This document shows positions 5,527 to 5,959 of a stretch of 5,959 bases of DNA, one piece after another. A program made the position numbers and the translations under genes. The notes beneath the pieces are model-generated. The model had not been told where the DNA came from and ran no database searches. It was given only the letters and a program-made list of their open reading frames with translations. Origin of the DNA: Alphaproteobacteria bacterium (GTDB lineage Bacteria > Pseudomonadota > Alphaproteobacteria > SHNJ01); contig CANGQU010000052.1 of NCBI GenBank assembly GCA_947456345.1, positions 1 to 5,959 on the forward strand, given 5' to 3'. Numbering within the stretch: the stretch's first letter is position 1; the number at the start of each line of letters is the position of its first letter.

Positions 5527-5959
5527 ATGTTCGAAGGTTATTACACCGCCCTGATTACACCATTTACCGCTGACGGTAAAATCGACATCCCGGCTTATCA
5601 ACAACTTATTGATTGGCAAATAGCCGAGGGGATTAGCGGTATAGTTGCCTGTGGCACCACGGGCGAAACCCCGACCTTGAACGAAGACGAGTACGAGACC
5701 GTCATAAAAACCGCCATTGCCGCAGCTAAAGGCCGGGTCCCAGTCATTGCTGGCACGGGATCGAATTCCACGCAAACCACGATCGAGCAGACGTTATTGG
5801 CCCAAAAACTTGGCGCCAGCGCGGCGCTGATCGTCACCCCATATTATAACAAGCCCACCCAGGAGGGCATGTATCTGCACTACAAAGCCGTGCACGATGC
5901 AACGAACATACCCATTATCCTGTATAATGTACCGGCGCGTTGTATTGTGGACATGGCGG
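5527..5959 (+). CDS. dapA: 4-hydroxy-tetrahydrodipicolinate synthase, N-terminal half (cut by window end)
   Basis: DapA condenses pyruvate with aspartate-4-semialdehyde in the cytoplasm, the first committed step toward diaminopimelate and lysine. 144 codons are visible of a family length near 290. The TIM-barrel N-terminal half is unmistakable: MFEGYYTALITPF, CGTTGETPTL, VIAGTGSNST, TPYYNKPTQEG and ILYNVPAR. Numbering coincides with the E. coli enzyme: T44 and T45 in GTTGE, Y107, Y133 and R138 are present. These are the catalytic-triad, proton-relay and substrate-binding positions. The Schiff-base lysine (about 161-162) falls beyond the window. The start is fixed by AAGGAG six bases upstream. 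The gene is divergent from slt and probably heads a downstream operon outside the window. Confidence 0.95.
   Translation, partial: MFEGYYTALITPFTADGKIDIPAYQQLIDWQIAEGISGIVACGTTGETPTLNEDEYETVIKTAIAAAKGRVPVIAGTGSNSTQTTIEQTLLAQKLGASAALIVTPYYNKPTQEGMYLHYKAVHDATNIPIILYNVPARCIVDMA

Noticed and set aside
5503..5837. Minus-strand frames opposite dapA
   Set aside because: They are antisense to the highly conserved DapA N-terminus and show no independent coding evidence.

Overview
The window looks like chromosomal DNA of an alphaproteobacterium of moderate GC content. The evidence is the kinase, whose phospho-acceptor helix and following segment are of the type common in alphaproteobacterial PleC/PdhS-like sensors, and the head-to-head pairing of a periplasmic lytic transglycosylase with dapA, an arrangement I associate with alphaproteobacteria. 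I cannot place it to genus. No mobile element, CRISPR array, tRNA or rRNA was seen, and coding density is high: the only sizeable non-coding gap is about 185 bp.

Layout. (i) Bases 2-193 (+) hold the 3' end of an unrecognised gene. (ii) Bases 199-1807 (-) hold a two-gene cassette: a ~109-residue hypothetical protein followed, with overlapping or 1-nt-spaced reading frames, by a 429-residue pentapeptide-repeat protein. The latter is built from two homologous modules, each opening with a short helix carrying H-x-x-W and G-x-x-x/G-R motifs. (iii) Bases 1808-1991 are a divergent control region with an AT-rich tract, an inverted repeat, two abutting palindromes and an 8-bp direct repeat. (iv) Bases 1992-3530 (+) hold a soluble PAS-PAS-HisKA-HATPase_c histidine kinase with all catalytic boxes intact and no response regulator beside it in the window. 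(v) Bases 3527-5506 (-) hold a secreted Slt70-type soluble lytic murein transglycosylase. It meets the kinase tail-to-tail on a shared CTAG, which lies inside a small terminator-like hairpin. (vi) Bases 5527-5959 (+) hold the first half of dapA, separated from the slt start codon by only 20 bp; a good sigma70-like promoter for dapA lies inside the slt signal-peptide codons.

How the genes relate. Slt cleaves peptidoglycan glycan strands, and DapA makes the first committed intermediate of diaminopimelate/lysine, a component of the same polymer. The divergent pair is therefore functionally coherent as cell-wall turnover and cell-wall precursor supply. The pentapeptide cassette and the orphan kinase share a divergent promoter region but show no direct functional link in the sequence. 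I did not find a convincing novel multi-gene system. The items most worth a second look are the duplicated architecture of the pentapeptide protein, the uncertain 5' end of its small partner gene, and the repeat-rich leader of the kinase, which has no Shine-Dalgarno sequence.
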